Source of the DNA: Endozoicomonas sp965196975
GTDB lineage: Bacteria; Pseudomonadota; Gammaproteobacteria; Pseudomonadales; Endozoicomonadaceae
Direction: 5' to 3'
NCBI RefSeq assembly: GCF_965196975.1
Contig: NZ_OZ239981.1
Location: 1,302,001-1,366,000 of the forward strand
DNA: 64,000 nt
The stretch's first letter is position 1. Every line of letters starts with the position of its first letter. The position numbers and the translations under genes were made by a program. Below are positions 16,843 to 26,287 of this stretch, piece after piece. A model generated the notes under the pieces. It ran no database searches. It saw nothing but the letters and a program-made list of their open reading frames with translations, and was not told the origin of the DNA.

Positions 16843-17023
16843 CCCTGTGGGTCATAAAGTTATTGGGCCATTCTGAAATGGCTGCACTAGCATTGGTTTG
16901 ACCATTGAACATTCAGGCGAAAGAAAAGCATTTTGCGCTCTGCGCATTTGCAAACCATGAAAAACGGTGAAGTACAATGTTTTTCACGTTAATGCGAAAT
17001 GAACACGGATAAGAACGGATTCC

Positions 17024-19339
17024 ATGAAGCGATCACTGTTGTCTCTGCTGATTGGCTCTTTAGCCATCGCGCCTGCTGCCCAGGCCTTCGTCGTCTCAGA
17101 TATCCGGATTGATGGCCTTCAACGGGTTTCAGCCGGGACAGTTTTTAATGCCCTGCCTGTTGAGGTCGGTGATGATATTGAATCACCTGATATTGCTGGG
17201 GCTGCCCGTGCCCTTTATCAAACTGGGTACTTCAATGACATTCGCATGGCTCGTGAAGGCGATGTGCTGGTCGTTGCGGTTGTTGAACGGCCATCAATCA
17301 GCTCAATCGAAATCAAGGGCAATAAGGCCATTAAGACGGAAGACCTGATGACCGGTCTGGAGCGTTCCGGCCTGGCTGAAGGTGAAATTTTCCAGCAGGC
17401 CACGTTAGAAGCCATCCGTCTTGAGCTCGAGCGTCAATACGTTGCCCAGGGGCGCTATGGTGCACGAATTACTGCCGATGTTGAGGCCCAGCCCCGAAAC
17501 CGGGTAAAGCTGCGTATTAATGTCAAGGAAGGGAAAGTTGCCACGATTCAGCATGTTAATGTTGTCGGAAACACCGCTTTCCCTAAAGATGAACTGATTG
17601 ATCTATTTGAATTGCAGAAAACGGAGTGGTATCAGTTCTTCAGCTCTGCTGACAAGTACTCCCGGGAAAAATTATCTGGTGATCTTGAGCGTCTGAGATC
17701 GTGGTATCTTGATCGTGGTTATATCAACTTTAATATTACCTCCACCCAGGTCTCAATCAGCCCTGACAAGCAGAGTGTGTATATCACGGTCAATGTTGAT
17801 GAAGGTGATAAGTACACAGTCAGTGATGTTAAGCTCGCCGGTGATCTGATTATTCCAGAAGATGAAGCAAGAAAGCTGCTACTGGCTCAACCCGATCAGG
17901 TTTTCTCCCGTAAGCTGATCACGACCACTGAAGAGATTCTGAGTCGTCGTCTTGGTAATGAAGGGTATACGTTTGCCAATGTGACGGGAATTCCAAAACC
18001 AGACCATGAAAACAAAACGGTTGAATTGACCTTCTTTGTTGATCCGGGCCGAAGAGCTTACGTTCGCCGCATCAACTTCTCAGGCAATACTAAGACGGAT
18101 GATGAAGTATTGCGTCGGGAAATGCGTCAGATGGAAGGGGCTTCCGCTAACACTCAGAAGATTGAGCAGTCCAAGGTGCGGCTTGAGCGTCTGGGGTATT
18201 TCAAGGAAGTGAATGTTGAAACGCCACCGGTGCCAGGTACCAGTGATCAGATTGATGTTAATTACACTGTAGAAGAGCAGCCTTCTGGTAGCGTAACTGC
18301 CAGTATCGGTTACTCTCAGTCTGACGGTCTGTTGCTCGGTGGTTCTGTCAGCCAGAGCAACTTCCTGGGAACCGGAAACAAGGTGACAGTGGGTCTGAAC
18401 AAGAGCGATGTAAGTCAGCTCTACAATTTCAGCTTTATGGATCCCTATTACACCATTGACGGAGTCTCCCGTGGTTTTGATGTCTACTATCGAACCTACG
18501 ATTACAGTGACTCGGATATCTCGAGTTATGCGGCTGACACGTTTGGCGGTAATGTGCGTTTTGGCTATCCTTTGTCTGAAACACAGTCCATTAACTTCAG
18601 TCTTGGGGTTGATGGTACGGAGATTACCACTGGCTCTGGTACGCCCCAGGTGATTATGGATTACCTGGCCGCAGAGGGTACGAAGTTTACCAATATCAAA
18701 ACTTCGCTCGGCTGGTCACAGTCAGAACTGAACCGCGGACTTTTGCCAACGGCCGGTTATTCTCAAAGTGTATCCCTGTCGGCTGCTATACCTGGTTCAA
18801 CCACCACGTTTTATAAACTGGTTTACCGGGGGCAGTACTTCCAGCCAATTACCCGCAGTTTAACTGCACGTGTTGCAACTCGCCTTGGATATGGCGGTGC
18901 GTATGGCAGTACATCAGAAATGCCATTCTTTGAAAACTTTTATGCCGGTGGTTTTGGTTCTGTCAGGGGGTATAAGGATAACTCGCTTGGGCCAAAAGCT
19001 GCGCAACGGGATAACGCCGACGATTTCAACAGCATGGGCGGTGATGTACTGATTGAAGGTACGGTTGAAGTGCTATTCCCGTTACCATTTGTTAAGGATC
19101 AGCGTTCGTTAAGAACCAGTGTGTTCTTTGATTACGGTAATGTGTTTGATACGACCTGCAGTAATCAGGTCGTTGATTGCTTTAAGCCAGATTTAAGCGA
19201 GTTGCGTTACAGTGCTGGTGTAGGGTTGACCTGGATTACCCCACTTGGCCCGCTGACCTTCAGTTTGGCTAAGGCTCTGAATGCCAAAGGCAAGGACGAA
19301 ACTCAGACCTTCCAGTTCTCTCTGGGTACTCCGTTCTGA
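17024..19339 (+). CDS. bamA: Outer membrane protein assembly factor BamA
   Basis: This 771-aa Omp85-family protein is the core of the BAM complex that folds beta-barrel proteins into the outer membrane. A signal peptide (residues 1-21, cleavage after AQA) is followed by five POTRA domains (about 22-420) and a C-terminal 16-strand barrel. The conserved loop-6 motif appears as GSVRGYKDNSLGP, with VRGY where VRGF is usual, and the chain ends in Phe as expected for a barrel. It is preceded by rseP and followed by a double terminator and skp. Confidence 0.97.
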   Translation: MKRSLLSLLIGSLAIAPAAQAFVVSDIRIDGLQRVSAGTVFNALPVEVGDDIESPDIAGAARALYQTGYFNDIRMAREGDVLVVAVVERPSISSIEIKGNKAIKTEDLMTGLERSGLAEGEIFQQATLEAIRLELERQYVAQGRYGARITADVEAQPRNRVKLRINVKEGKVATIQHVNVVGNTAFPKDELIDLFELQKTEWYQFFSSADKYSREKLSGDLERLRSWYLDRGYINFNITSTQVSISPDKQSVYITVNVDEGDKYTVSDVKLAGDLIIPEDEARKLLLAQPDQVFSRKLITTTEEILSRRLGNEGYTFANVTGIPKPDHENKTVELTFFVDPGRRAYVRRINFSGNTKTDDEVLRREMRQMEGASANTQKIEQSKVRLERLGYFKEVNVETPPVPGTSDQIDVNYTVEEQPSGSVTASIGYSQSDGLLLGGSVSQSNFLGTGNKVTVGLNKSDVSQLYNFSFMDPYYTIDGVSRGFDVYYRTYDYSDSDISSYAADTFGGNVRFGYPLSETQSINFSLGVDGTEITTGSGTPQVIMDYLAAEGTKFTNIKTSLGWSQSELNRGLLPTAGYSQSVSLSAAIPGSTTTFYKLVYRGQYFQPITRSLTARVATRLGYGGAYGSTSEMPFFENFYAGGFGSVRGYKDNSLGPKAAQRDNADDFNSMGGDVLIEGTVEVLFPLPFVKDQRSLRTSVFFDYGNVFDTTCSNQVVDCFKPDLSELRYSAGVGLTWITPLGPLTFSLAKALNAKGKDETQTFQFSLGTPF

Positions 19340-19353
19340 TTGTATTCTGATAA

Positions 19354-19407
19354 GCCCTCTATAAGAGGGCGTTTTACGTAATTAAAAGGTGCTATCAGGC
19401 ACCTTTT
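19354..19407 (+). terminator. Two tandem terminators after bamA
   Basis: Hairpin 1 is gccctct-ata-agagggc (19354-19370) followed by gtttta. Hairpin 2 is aaaaggtgc/gcacctttt with a 6-nt loop (19384-19407) followed by more T residues. They should block read-through from bamA, so skp probably has a promoter in 19408-19575. Confidence 0.8.
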
Positions 19408-19587
19408 CTTTATAATGTTCCCTTTAACCGCTATCTTACCGTAGTTTCCCCGGGCAATTGGCAGTAAATACCACATCATCGGATTGGTTGATGACTGACT
19501 GGGCTTCACACTCTGGAAGGAGGCCCTCATTGCTGTCTGGTAATGTTTAAAGGCTACGGGGACTGATAATTTCTCAGGAGATTTATT

Positions 19588-20097
19588 TTGAAATCGATCA
19601 GACTGGCATTCCTGGCCCTGATTATGCTGGCTCCTCTGGCTAATGCTGCCACAACTGGCAGTAAAATTGGTGTGCTTGATACGGTGATGGTGTTGAGTGA
19701 ATCCAATGCTGGCAAGCAATACGCCAAAAAGTCTGAAGCCAAGTTCAAGCCACAGTTGGTTGCTCTGCAGAAGCTTGAGGGTGACGTTCGTAATATGCAG
19801 GAAAAACTGCAGAAAGATGGTCCGACTCTGAGTGCAGAGCAGTTGAAAGTGCGTCAGCTGGAGTTACAGCGCAAGTACGAAGACTGGCAACTTAAGGGGC
19901 GCCAGTATCAGACTGACAGAGCAGAAGCGGATAATGCTGAGCGTGAAAAGCTGCGTCCTAAGCTGCAGACGGCCATCGATAAGGTTGTGAATGAATTGAA
20001 GCTGGACCTGGTGATTGACCGTCAGATGGCTATCTATGCCAGTCCAAGTATTGATATTACCCGTAAGGTCATCGAAAGCCTCAACCAGATGAAGTAA
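19588..20097 (+). CDS. skp: Periplasmic chaperone Skp (OmpH)
   Basis: The 169-aa protein binds unfolded outer-membrane proteins in the periplasm and delivers them to BamA. A signal peptide (residues 1-20, cleavage after ANA) precedes a mature chain that opens with a short beta segment (KIGVLDTVMVL) and then a long charged helical hairpin, as in Skp trimers. The start is TTG at 19588, supported by AGGAG 7 nt upstream. It is 6 bp before lpxD. Confidence 0.92.
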   Translation: MKSIRLAFLALIMLAPLANAATTGSKIGVLDTVMVLSESNAGKQYAKKSEAKFKPQLVALQKLEGDVRNMQEKLQKDGPTLSAEQLKVRQLELQRKYEDWQLKGRQYQTDRAEADNAEREKLRPKLQTAIDKVVNELKLDLVIDRQMAIYASPSIDITRKVIESLNQMK

Positions 20098-20103
20098 TGA
20101 ATC

Positions 20104-21117
20104 ATGACTGATGTTTATACTTTGTCCGAACTGGCAGAAAAGTGCGGTGCCCAGCTACAGGGAGATGCCAACAAGCAGGTTTCTGGTCTGAATACGCTTC
20201 AGGATGCGCAGGGGCATGAGTTAAGCTTTCTGGCCAACCCGGCTTATGCCAAATATCTGGAAATCACCCAGGCCGGTGCTGTTATTCTCAGTCCTGATGC
20301 GTCCAGTGGGTTTTCTGGCAATGCCCTGATCCTTGATAACCCGTATCTGGGTTATGCCCGGTTGTCTTCCCTGTTCGATCCTGATCGTGGCGGAAAGGAG
20401 GGGGTCCACCCCAGTGCGGTGGTTGATGGTACGGCAATTGTTGATGCTACGGCTGCCATTGGTGCGAATGTTGTTATTGAGGCAGGTGTTCGGATTGCGG
20501 CCGGTGTGCGCATTGATGCCGGTACCGTGGTTGGTCACGACTCCGTGATTGGGGCCGATGTGCATCTTCATCGTAATGTTACGGTCTGTCATGGTGTTAC
20601 CATTGGCGATAGAACCATCATTCATTCCGGAGCGGTGATTGGTGGTGATGGTTTTGGTAATGCACACTCTGATGGTCGCTGGCACAAAATAGCCCAGATT
20701 GGTGGTGTTGTGATCGGCAGCGATGTTGAAATAGGAAACAACACCTGTATCGACCGTGGTGCATTGGGTAATACGGAAATACACAGTGGTGTCCGTCTGG
20801 ATAACCTGATTCAGATTGCTCACAATGTGGTGATTGGCGAAAACACTGCCATTGCATCCGGTGTCGGTATTTCCGGAAGTACAAAGATTGGGAAAAATTG
20901 TACTATTGCCGGAGCAGCCGGTTTTGCTGGTCATCTGACCATTGCGGATGGTACGTTTATCAGTGGCATGGCCATGATTACGCGCTCAATTACCAAGGCG
21001 GGTTCCTATTCCTCGGGCACTGGTTTTATGGAGAGTCGCGAGTGGCGGAAAAACGTGGTTCGTTTCCGGCAGTTGGATGATCTGGCCAGGCGGGTTAAAC
21101 AGTTGGAGAAACAGTGA
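20104..21117 (+). CDS. lpxD: UDP-3-O-acyl-glucosamine N-acyltransferase
   Basis: The 337-aa enzyme adds the second (N-linked) hydroxyacyl chain in lipid A synthesis. The N-terminal uridine-binding domain (about 1-100) is followed by a left-handed beta helix built of hexapeptide repeats (about 100-300), with the conserved HRNVTVCHGVTIGDRTIIHSG and GDGFGNAH regions carrying the catalytic His, then a C-terminal helix. A terminator follows before fabZ, which splits the usual lpxD-fabZ-lpxA-lpxB run here. Confidence 0.95.
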   Translation: MTDVYTLSELAEKCGAQLQGDANKQVSGLNTLQDAQGHELSFLANPAYAKYLEITQAGAVILSPDASSGFSGNALILDNPYLGYARLSSLFDPDRGGKEGVHPSAVVDGTAIVDATAAIGANVVIEAGVRIAAGVRIDAGTVVGHDSVIGADVHLHRNVTVCHGVTIGDRTIIHSGAVIGGDGFGNAHSDGRWHKIAQIGGVVIGSDVEIGNNTCIDRGALGNTEIHSGVRLDNLIQIAHNVVIGENTAIASGVGISGSTKIGKNCTIAGAAGFAGHLTIADGTFISGMAMITRSITKAGSYSSGTGFMESREWRKNVVRFRQLDDLARRVKQLEKQ

Positions 21118-21178
21118 TACTGATATAAGTACACTGAAACCCATCTGCTAACTACCGGTGAGAATGTTTACGGTAGAG

Positions 21179-21205
21179 AAAAAAGGCTGGTTTTCCAGCC
21201 TTTTT
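21179..21205 (+). terminator. Terminator between lpxD and fabZ
   Basis: The stem aaggctgg/ccagcctt with a tttt loop is flanked by A residues upstream and a T5 run downstream, a classic intrinsic terminator. Confidence 0.85.
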
Positions 21206-21236
21206 CTGTTACATCGAAGATTAGAGTTTATGGCGA

Positions 21237-21677
21237 ATGAGACGAATTGAGGAAATTAAGGAGATCTTGCCCCATCGGTATCCTTTTCTGCTGGTGGATC
21301 GGGTTCTTCATGTGGATATAGAAAATGGCACCATCGAGTGTCTTAAAAATGTATCCAGTAATGAGCCACATTTTAATGGTCATTTTCCACAGCATCCGGT
21401 GATGCCGGGCGTTTTGATTATTGAGGCAATGGCTCAGTCAGCAGGCATCCTTGGTTATCATATTCGCAAGACGGATGGCGACACTATCTACTATTTTGCC
21501 GGAGTGGATAAAGTGCGTTTTCGCACACCGGTGGTCCCTGGTGATCAGTTGATTCTCCGTTCCAAATTGTTGGCACTGAAACGGGATATCTGGAAATTTG
21601 CCTGTGAGGCGGTGGTTGATGGTAATATTGTCTGCTCTGCAGAAGTTACGTGTGCAAGAAAGGAAATAAAATCTTGA
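21237..21677 (+). CDS. fabZ: (3R)-hydroxyacyl-ACP dehydratase
   Basis: This 146-aa hot-dog-fold enzyme dehydrates hydroxyacyl-ACP in fatty-acid elongation and competes with LpxA for the hydroxyacyl pool. The catalytic His is in LPHRYPFLLVDRV and the Glu in GVLIIEAMAQSAG, both canonical, with NEPHFNGHFPQHPVMPG between them. The ATG at 21237 is used; no strong ribosome site is seen. Its stop overlaps the lpxA start (TTGA). Confidence 0.95.
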   Translation: MRRIEEIKEILPHRYPFLLVDRVLHVDIENGTIECLKNVSSNEPHFNGHFPQHPVMPGVLIIEAMAQSAGILGYHIRKTDGDTIYYFAGVDKVRFRTPVVPGDQLILRSKLLALKRDIWKFACEAVVDGNIVCSAEVTCARKEIKS

Positions 21678-22513
21678 GCGACACACTCTCCGTTACTGAT
21701 TCTGAAGCTGCTAAGGCTGTTAAAGCAGATATTCATCCAACCGCTAAGGTTCATCCCACGGCTATTGTCGAGCCGGGTGCCCGTATTGGTGAAGACGTTG
21801 AAGTTGGGCCATGGACTTATATTGGGGCAGATGTTGAAGTGGGCAAGGGTACCCGTATCAACTCTCATGTAGTGGTTAAGGGCCCAACGGTTATCGGGAA
21901 TAATAACCGTATTTTTCAGTTTTCCAGTGTTGGGGAAGAGTGTCAGGATAAAAAATACGCTGGCGAACCAACCCGTCTGGTGATTGGTGATAACAATATT
22001 ATCCGTGAAGGTTGTACGATCCATCGTGGCACAATTCAGGATCAATGGCTGACTTCCATTGGCAGTAATAACTTGCTGATGGCCTACGTTCATGTAGCTC
22101 ATGACTGTGTGATAGGCGACAATTGCATTATTGCCAATAATGTGGCACTTGCTGGTCATGTTATTGTTGGTGATAGCGTGATCCTTGGTGGTTACACAAC
22201 TGTACATCAGTTCTGCAAGATTGGTTCCTTCAGTATGAGTGCTGCCCATACGGCCCTCTTTAAAGATGTGCCGGCATTTATCATGTCCAGTGGTAACCCG
22301 GCTGAAGCTCATGGGATGAATTTTGAGGGCATGCGTCGTCGGGGGTACAGTTCTGAACTGATCAGCAAACTGAGGCAGTGCTATAAGATCGTTTACCGTC
22401 AGGGTTTGAGAACGGCTGAAGCGATTGACCGGCTTGAGAGTATGGAGTCGCTGGCTGAAGTTCAGCTTCTGATTGACTCTCTGAAATCGTCAACCCGTGG
22501 TATTACCCGGTGA
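21674..22513 (+). CDS. lpxA: UDP-N-acetylglucosamine O-acyltransferase
   Basis: The enzyme performs the first step of lipid A synthesis, moving a 3-hydroxyacyl chain to UDP-GlcNAc. Hexapeptide repeats form the left-handed beta helix, the catalytic His lies in AYVHVAHDCVIGDN, and GEECQDKKYAGEPTRL and the C-terminal helical domain (NFEGMRRRGYS) are typical. A TTG at 21674, with AGGA 9 nt upstream and overlapping the fabZ stop, is preferred (279 aa) over a GTG at 21650. Even so the N-terminus is about 17 residues longer than in E. coli. It overlaps lpxB. Confidence 0.94.
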   Translation: MSDTLSVTDSEAAKAVKADIHPTAKVHPTAIVEPGARIGEDVEVGPWTYIGADVEVGKGTRINSHVVVKGPTVIGNNNRIFQFSSVGEECQDKKYAGEPTRLVIGDNNIIREGCTIHRGTIQDQWLTSIGSNNLLMAYVHVAHDCVIGDNCIIANNVALAGHVIVGDSVILGGYTTVHQFCKIGSFSMSAAHTALFKDVPAFIMSSGNPAEAHGMNFEGMRRRGYSSELISKLRQCYKIVYRQGLRTAEAIDRLESMESLAEVQLLIDSLKSSTRGITR

Positions 22514-23697
22514 TGCAATCGGCTTCCACCTCAGGCTCGTCATTACGTGTTGCATTGGTTGCTGGAGAGGCCTCAGGAGATATTCTTGGGGCTGGGTTAA
22601 TCCGGGAAATCAAGCAGCATTTTCCAGATGCCTACTGCTATGGTATCGGAGGCCCTCTGATGCAATCAGAGGGCTTTGACAGCCTGTTCCCAATGGAGCG
22701 GTTGTCGGTGATGGGGCTGGTTGAGGTTCTGGGGCGCCTTCGTGAGCTGCTAGGCATTCGAAAGCAATTACGAGAGCGACTGATTGCGGACCAGCCCGAT
22801 GTTTTTATTGGTATTGATGCCCCTGATTTTAACCTGGCCCTTGAGCGAAAGCTGAAAGCTGCCGGTATTCCGACTGTACATTATGTCAGCCCACAGGTAT
22901 GGGCCTGGCGTGAAGGCCGGCTAAAGAAAATCCGACACTCTGTAGACCATATACTGGCACTGCTGCCGTTTGAAGTGGATTATTACAGGGGGCATGATGT
23001 ACCTGTGACGTTTGTCGGTCACCCTCTGGCTGACCAGATTTCGATGAACCCTGATCAAGATGCAGCCAGGCAGATTTTGGGCGTCAGTAATGGTGGTGGG
23101 CCAGTGATTGGACTCCTGCCAGGTAGCCGTAAAGCCGAGGTTTCAAAACTGGGTCACTTATTTCTTGAGACAGCTCGCCTGCTCAGGAAAGATTTTCCAG
23201 ATGCCCGCTTTTTAATTCCCTGTGCTAATGAGCGACGAAAAAAGCAGATTCTACCCATAGTCAGTGAGTTTCCGGATCTTGATGTAACGGTCTATGACGG
23301 TCAGTCGCAATCTGTTATGGCCGCATCAGATGCGATTCTGATCGCCTCGGGAACTGCTGTTCTCGAAGCTGCATTGCATAAGAAGCCTCTGGTTGTCAGT
23401 TATAAAATGGCACCACTGAGCTTTGCTATTATCAGCCGTATGGTAAAGGTCAAATACGTCTCTCTGCCAAATCTGCTGGCAGACAGAGAGTTGGTACCTG
23501 AAGTCTTACAGGACGATGCTACACCTGAAAACCTTCGAGTTGTTATGAAGAGGGCGATTGAAGATCAGGATTACCGGGGCGCACTGAAACAGTCTTTCAT
23601 GGAGATTCACCATCAACTGAAGCAGGATGCCAGCAGGTTGGCTTTTGAAGCGGTTATATCAGTCATCCAGCAGGTTAAGGCTCTTCAGCGGGGTTGA
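22513..23697 (+). CDS. lpxB: Lipid A disaccharide synthase
   Basis: This 394-aa GT19 glycosyltransferase joins UDP-2,3-diacylglucosamine and lipid X to form the lipid A disaccharide at the inner membrane. Signatures include VAGEASGDILGAGL near the N-terminus, PDVFIGIDAPDFNL, HYVSPQVWAWREGR, FVGHPLAD, GLLPGSRKAEV and the C-terminal ASGTAVLEAALHKKPLVVSYK. The ATG at 22513 is used; a GTG three bases earlier is also possible. rnhB follows after 6 bp. Confidence 0.95.
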   Translation: MQSASTSGSSLRVALVAGEASGDILGAGLIREIKQHFPDAYCYGIGGPLMQSEGFDSLFPMERLSVMGLVEVLGRLRELLGIRKQLRERLIADQPDVFIGIDAPDFNLALERKLKAAGIPTVHYVSPQVWAWREGRLKKIRHSVDHILALLPFEVDYYRGHDVPVTFVGHPLADQISMNPDQDAARQILGVSNGGGPVIGLLPGSRKAEVSKLGHLFLETARLLRKDFPDARFLIPCANERRKKQILPIVSEFPDLDVTVYDGQSQSVMAASDAILIASGTAVLEAALHKKPLVVSYKMAPLSFAIISRMVKVKYVSLPNLLADRELVPEVLQDDATPENLRVVMKRAIEDQDYRGALKQSFMEIHHQLKQDASRLAFEAVISVIQQVKALQRG

Positions 23698-23703
23698 TAG
23701 TCA

Positions 23704-24315
23704 ATGATGCAAAATCAATTTGACTGGTGTGAAACCAGTGATGCGGGAATCATTGTTGCCGGCGTTGATGAAGTTGGCAGGGGTCCATTGTGTGGGCCAG
23801 TGGTTGCGGCTGCGGTAATCCTGAATCCAGCTCACCCGATTGAAGGATTGAACGATTCCAAAAAGCTGTCGGAAAAAAGGCGTGAGGAGCTATTTGACGT
23901 TATTTGTCAAGATGCCCTGGCCTGGTCTCTGGGCAGGGCAGATGTTGCAGAAATCGATGAACTGAATATTCTCCATGCAACCATGCTGGCCATGCAGCGG
24001 GCTGTTGAGGGTTTATCGGTTAAACCTGAGCTGGCTTATATTGATGGTAATCGCTGCCCAAAGCTTTCCTGTCGTGCTGAGGCCATTGTAAAAGGAGATA
24101 GCCGGGTTCCAGAGATTGCCGCTGCCTCTATCATTGCCAAGGTGACCCGCGATCGTGAAATGCTGGTTATGGATAGAGAGTGGCCAGGTTATGGAATCGC
24201 AGGGCATAAAGGTTATCCGACGAAGGTTCATATGGAGGCGTTAAGAAAGTTGGGGCCTGCACCCATTCACCGTCGCTCCTTCAAGCCAGTTCGTGAATTG
24301 ATTTTCAGCGAGTAA
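23704..24315 (+). CDS. rnhB: Ribonuclease HII
   Basis: The 203-aa nuclease cuts RNA in RNA-DNA hybrids, notably single ribonucleotides misincorporated in DNA. The catalytic DEVGRGPLCGPVVAA motif is at about residues 22-36, with further acidic residues in LAYIDGNRCP and SIIAKVTRDR. It ends the lpx transcript; dnaE, the usual next gene, is displaced about 2 kb by a SET-domain gene and an AT-rich spacer. Confidence 0.95.
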   Translation: MMQNQFDWCETSDAGIIVAGVDEVGRGPLCGPVVAAAVILNPAHPIEGLNDSKKLSEKRREELFDVICQDALAWSLGRADVAEIDELNILHATMLAMQRAVEGLSVKPELAYIDGNRCPKLSCRAEAIVKGDSRVPEIAAASIIAKVTRDREMLVMDREWPGYGIAGHKGYPTKVHMEALRKLGPAPIHRRSFKPVRELIFSE

Positions 24316-24969
24316 TTTATTTTGTTTAACCAGCCTGTTATACAGGCTGGCAAAAGATACTCAAAAAGTAATGCTTTAAAGCGTCTGACGTTTATCGAAT
24401 AGCTCCTGAGAAAGATCGTAAACTGTTGGGGGGTTGGGGTATTGTGTTTCGGGTAGAGTGTCTCCTACTAACTTACAAAGCTCTTATGGTTTTTCATAGT
24501 ATTCGCTAAATCAAGTGTTACGCCTTTTAAGTCATTTCTGGCACTTCTAAAATCACCTGCTTTTTTACTGGGTAATAACATCGGTGTTTCTTACTGTCCG
24601 CTGATTACTAACTTGAATCTGTTTTAATGACTTCATGAGTACTCTAACGTGATGTTAGTGGGTGGGTAACACTTTATTATTCAATTAGTTTTTTTTGCTG
24701 TGCTAGAGTGATTCGATTTTGAACATGCAGTGGCAACTATTTTTATAAGCGAAGCAGCTTTAAATTTACCGATTGCAAGCTTGAAGAATAGGCAGTTACT
24801 GGACCAGAGAGTACTCTGATATAACGGTTTTTTGGGTGTCTTTTTTGAAAAAATGTCATAGTTATCATCAACTTTAATTTCCATAGTCTGCATTTTTACT
24901 CTAATCCATTATTGAAATTACTATGTGTTTTAATGACAGCATCTCCAGACTCCTCCAAAAGGTACGAAA
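24316..24969. other. AT-rich spacer between rnhB and the SET-domain gene
   Basis: The spacer holds no gene I can support. A 70-codon minus-strand frame (24893 to 24681) has a GGATTAGAG sequence before its ATG but no recognisable motif; it may be a small gene or a chance ORF. The composition is more AT-rich than the flanking core genes, which fits inserted DNA. Confidence 0.4.
24330..24350. terminator. Possible weak terminator after rnhB
   Basis: A perfect 9-bp inverted repeat (ccagcctgt/acaggctgg) with a 3-nt loop lies 14 bp after the rnhB stop. No T run follows on either strand, so termination is uncertain. Confidence 0.4.
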
Positions 24970-26151
24970 TTATCGGCCTTTCCAGTAAAACTGCCCATAA
25001 TCGATTAATAGTTCACACTTCTTCTTTATCTTGTTAATGCTTACAACAAAAATATAGGGCCATCCCTGGTAAATAATCAACGCGAAGCAGGCATTGTCGT
25101 TTAGAACAGGGTCATCTTTGGAATATGTAGTGTTTGCGTTAATGCAGAGCGTGAGGTTTCCATGTCCGTAACCACACAGATCAATCTGCATACTATCAAT
25201 GGAACAGTCAACCGCATAACGGCCAACATTTGAGCCATAGTAAGCTTTTTCCCTGAGAATATCTGAGCCGATACAGTAGAGACCTGCATAAGGAGCAACT
25301 ACAGAGTAAGGTGGGATATCTCTGGCAGCAAGGACACCGTAGTGCCCATGCAGTTTTTTGCGTGGGTCTGAATTATTTATGGTTGTGGGCTGTAACAAGG
25401 CATCAATGGAGTTCTTGCGGCCACCTGCACTGAGGGATAGCCAGTGCTCAATGGTTTTGCCCCAATAGTCTGGGTTCAGTAGGTTGTGATTTTCAAAATC
25501 AGCGCGTACTGATTTTTTGACTTGTTCCGGTAATATTACTTTGGTCTTGCTTTTTCCTTGCCTTAAGGATTTTTTAAGGATTTCTGCATTTTTCCCAAGA
25601 GAAAATAATGGAGCTTTGTTGTCCCAATATTTGGTGAGAACTATTTTTTTCTTCTTTTTATTTCTTTTCTTTTGTCTGTTTTTGATTTGATGGTTTTTGC
25701 TTTTGGCTTTTATGATTGTTTTATCAAGTAGCTGTTGAAATACAAGTGGCGTATGTTCAATTTTTTGTTTGATAAGATGTAGCTGGCTTTCTGGGTGTGG
25801 TAATTGCTCTATATAAGGTATGTGATGCGTTGGCTTTTTCAGGTTTATCATGTCCTCTTTATCTTTTCGATCGTTTAGATGTTTTGGGTTGACTTCTTGG
25901 GTAACTTGTTTTCTTCGTGCTAATGGTGTTTCCATGCTTGGGTTTGTTATTGTTTTTTGTTGCAATTGATTTGTTCTGTTTTTAATATCTGCGATATTGC
26001 TCTGCACATTTGTGCATAATATTTCTTGTTTCGAAAGAGGTTGTATTTTAGTTGGCGTATTAACTGGATTGCTCATTGTTATTAATGGTGGATAGTTTAT
26101 GTCTGGTTTTTTAGTATTGGGAATCTTATAGTGTTGACTGATGCTTTTCAA
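24970..26151 (-). CDS. SET-domain protein, candidate exported lysine methyltransferase
   Basis: The C-terminal third of this 393-aa protein (about 268-390) resembles a SET domain: HGHYGVLAARDIPPYSVVAPYAG matches the N-terminal SET turn, GNLTLCINAN lies where GN-x-x-x-x-INH is usual, and ELLIDYGQFYW matches the E-L-x-x-DYG-x-x-YW end with the catalytic Tyr. SET domains transfer methyl groups from SAM to protein lysines; they are chiefly eukaryotic, and bacterial ones are often effectors that act on host chromatin. The first 260 residues are polar and basic with a dense Lys/Arg stretch (KNRQKKRNKKKKK, 157-169) like a nuclear localisation signal. The INH His is replaced by Ala, so activity is uncertain. 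The start is a TTG at 26151 with weak support; an ATG at 26076 is possible. It is AT-rich, on the opposite strand to rnhB and dnaE, and has no signal peptide. Confidence 0.65.
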   Translation of the reverse strand: MKSISQHYKIPNTKKPDINYPPLITMSNPVNTPTKIQPLSKQEILCTNVQSNIADIKNRTNQLQQKTITNPSMETPLARRKQVTQEVNPKHLNDRKDKEDMINLKKPTHHIPYIEQLPHPESQLHLIKQKIEHTPLVFQQLLDKTIIKAKSKNHQIKNRQKKRNKKKKKIVLTKYWDNKAPLFSLGKNAEILKKSLRQGKSKTKVILPEQVKKSVRADFENHNLLNPDYWGKTIEHWLSLSAGGRKNSIDALLQPTTINNSDPRKKLHGHYGVLAARDIPPYSVVAPYAGLYCIGSDILREKAYYGSNVGRYAVDCSIDSMQIDLCGYGHGNLTLCINANTTYSKDDPVLNDNACFALIIYQGWPYIFVVSINKIKKKCELLIDYGQFYWKGR

Positions 26152-26287
26152 ATATGCGTCATTTTCCTTTTTGCATTTATTGCGTACTTATTTAATAAGT
26201 GTTGAATATTTCTTTAAATATTAATTTGTTAGGTGTGTCCCTTCATTGTTATCATAACCTGATTGCCATTCAGGACTTTCCCCATCC

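Noticed and set aside
20221..20934. 237-codon frame antisense to lpxD
   Set aside because: It reflects the hexapeptide-repeat coding pattern of lpxD read backwards.
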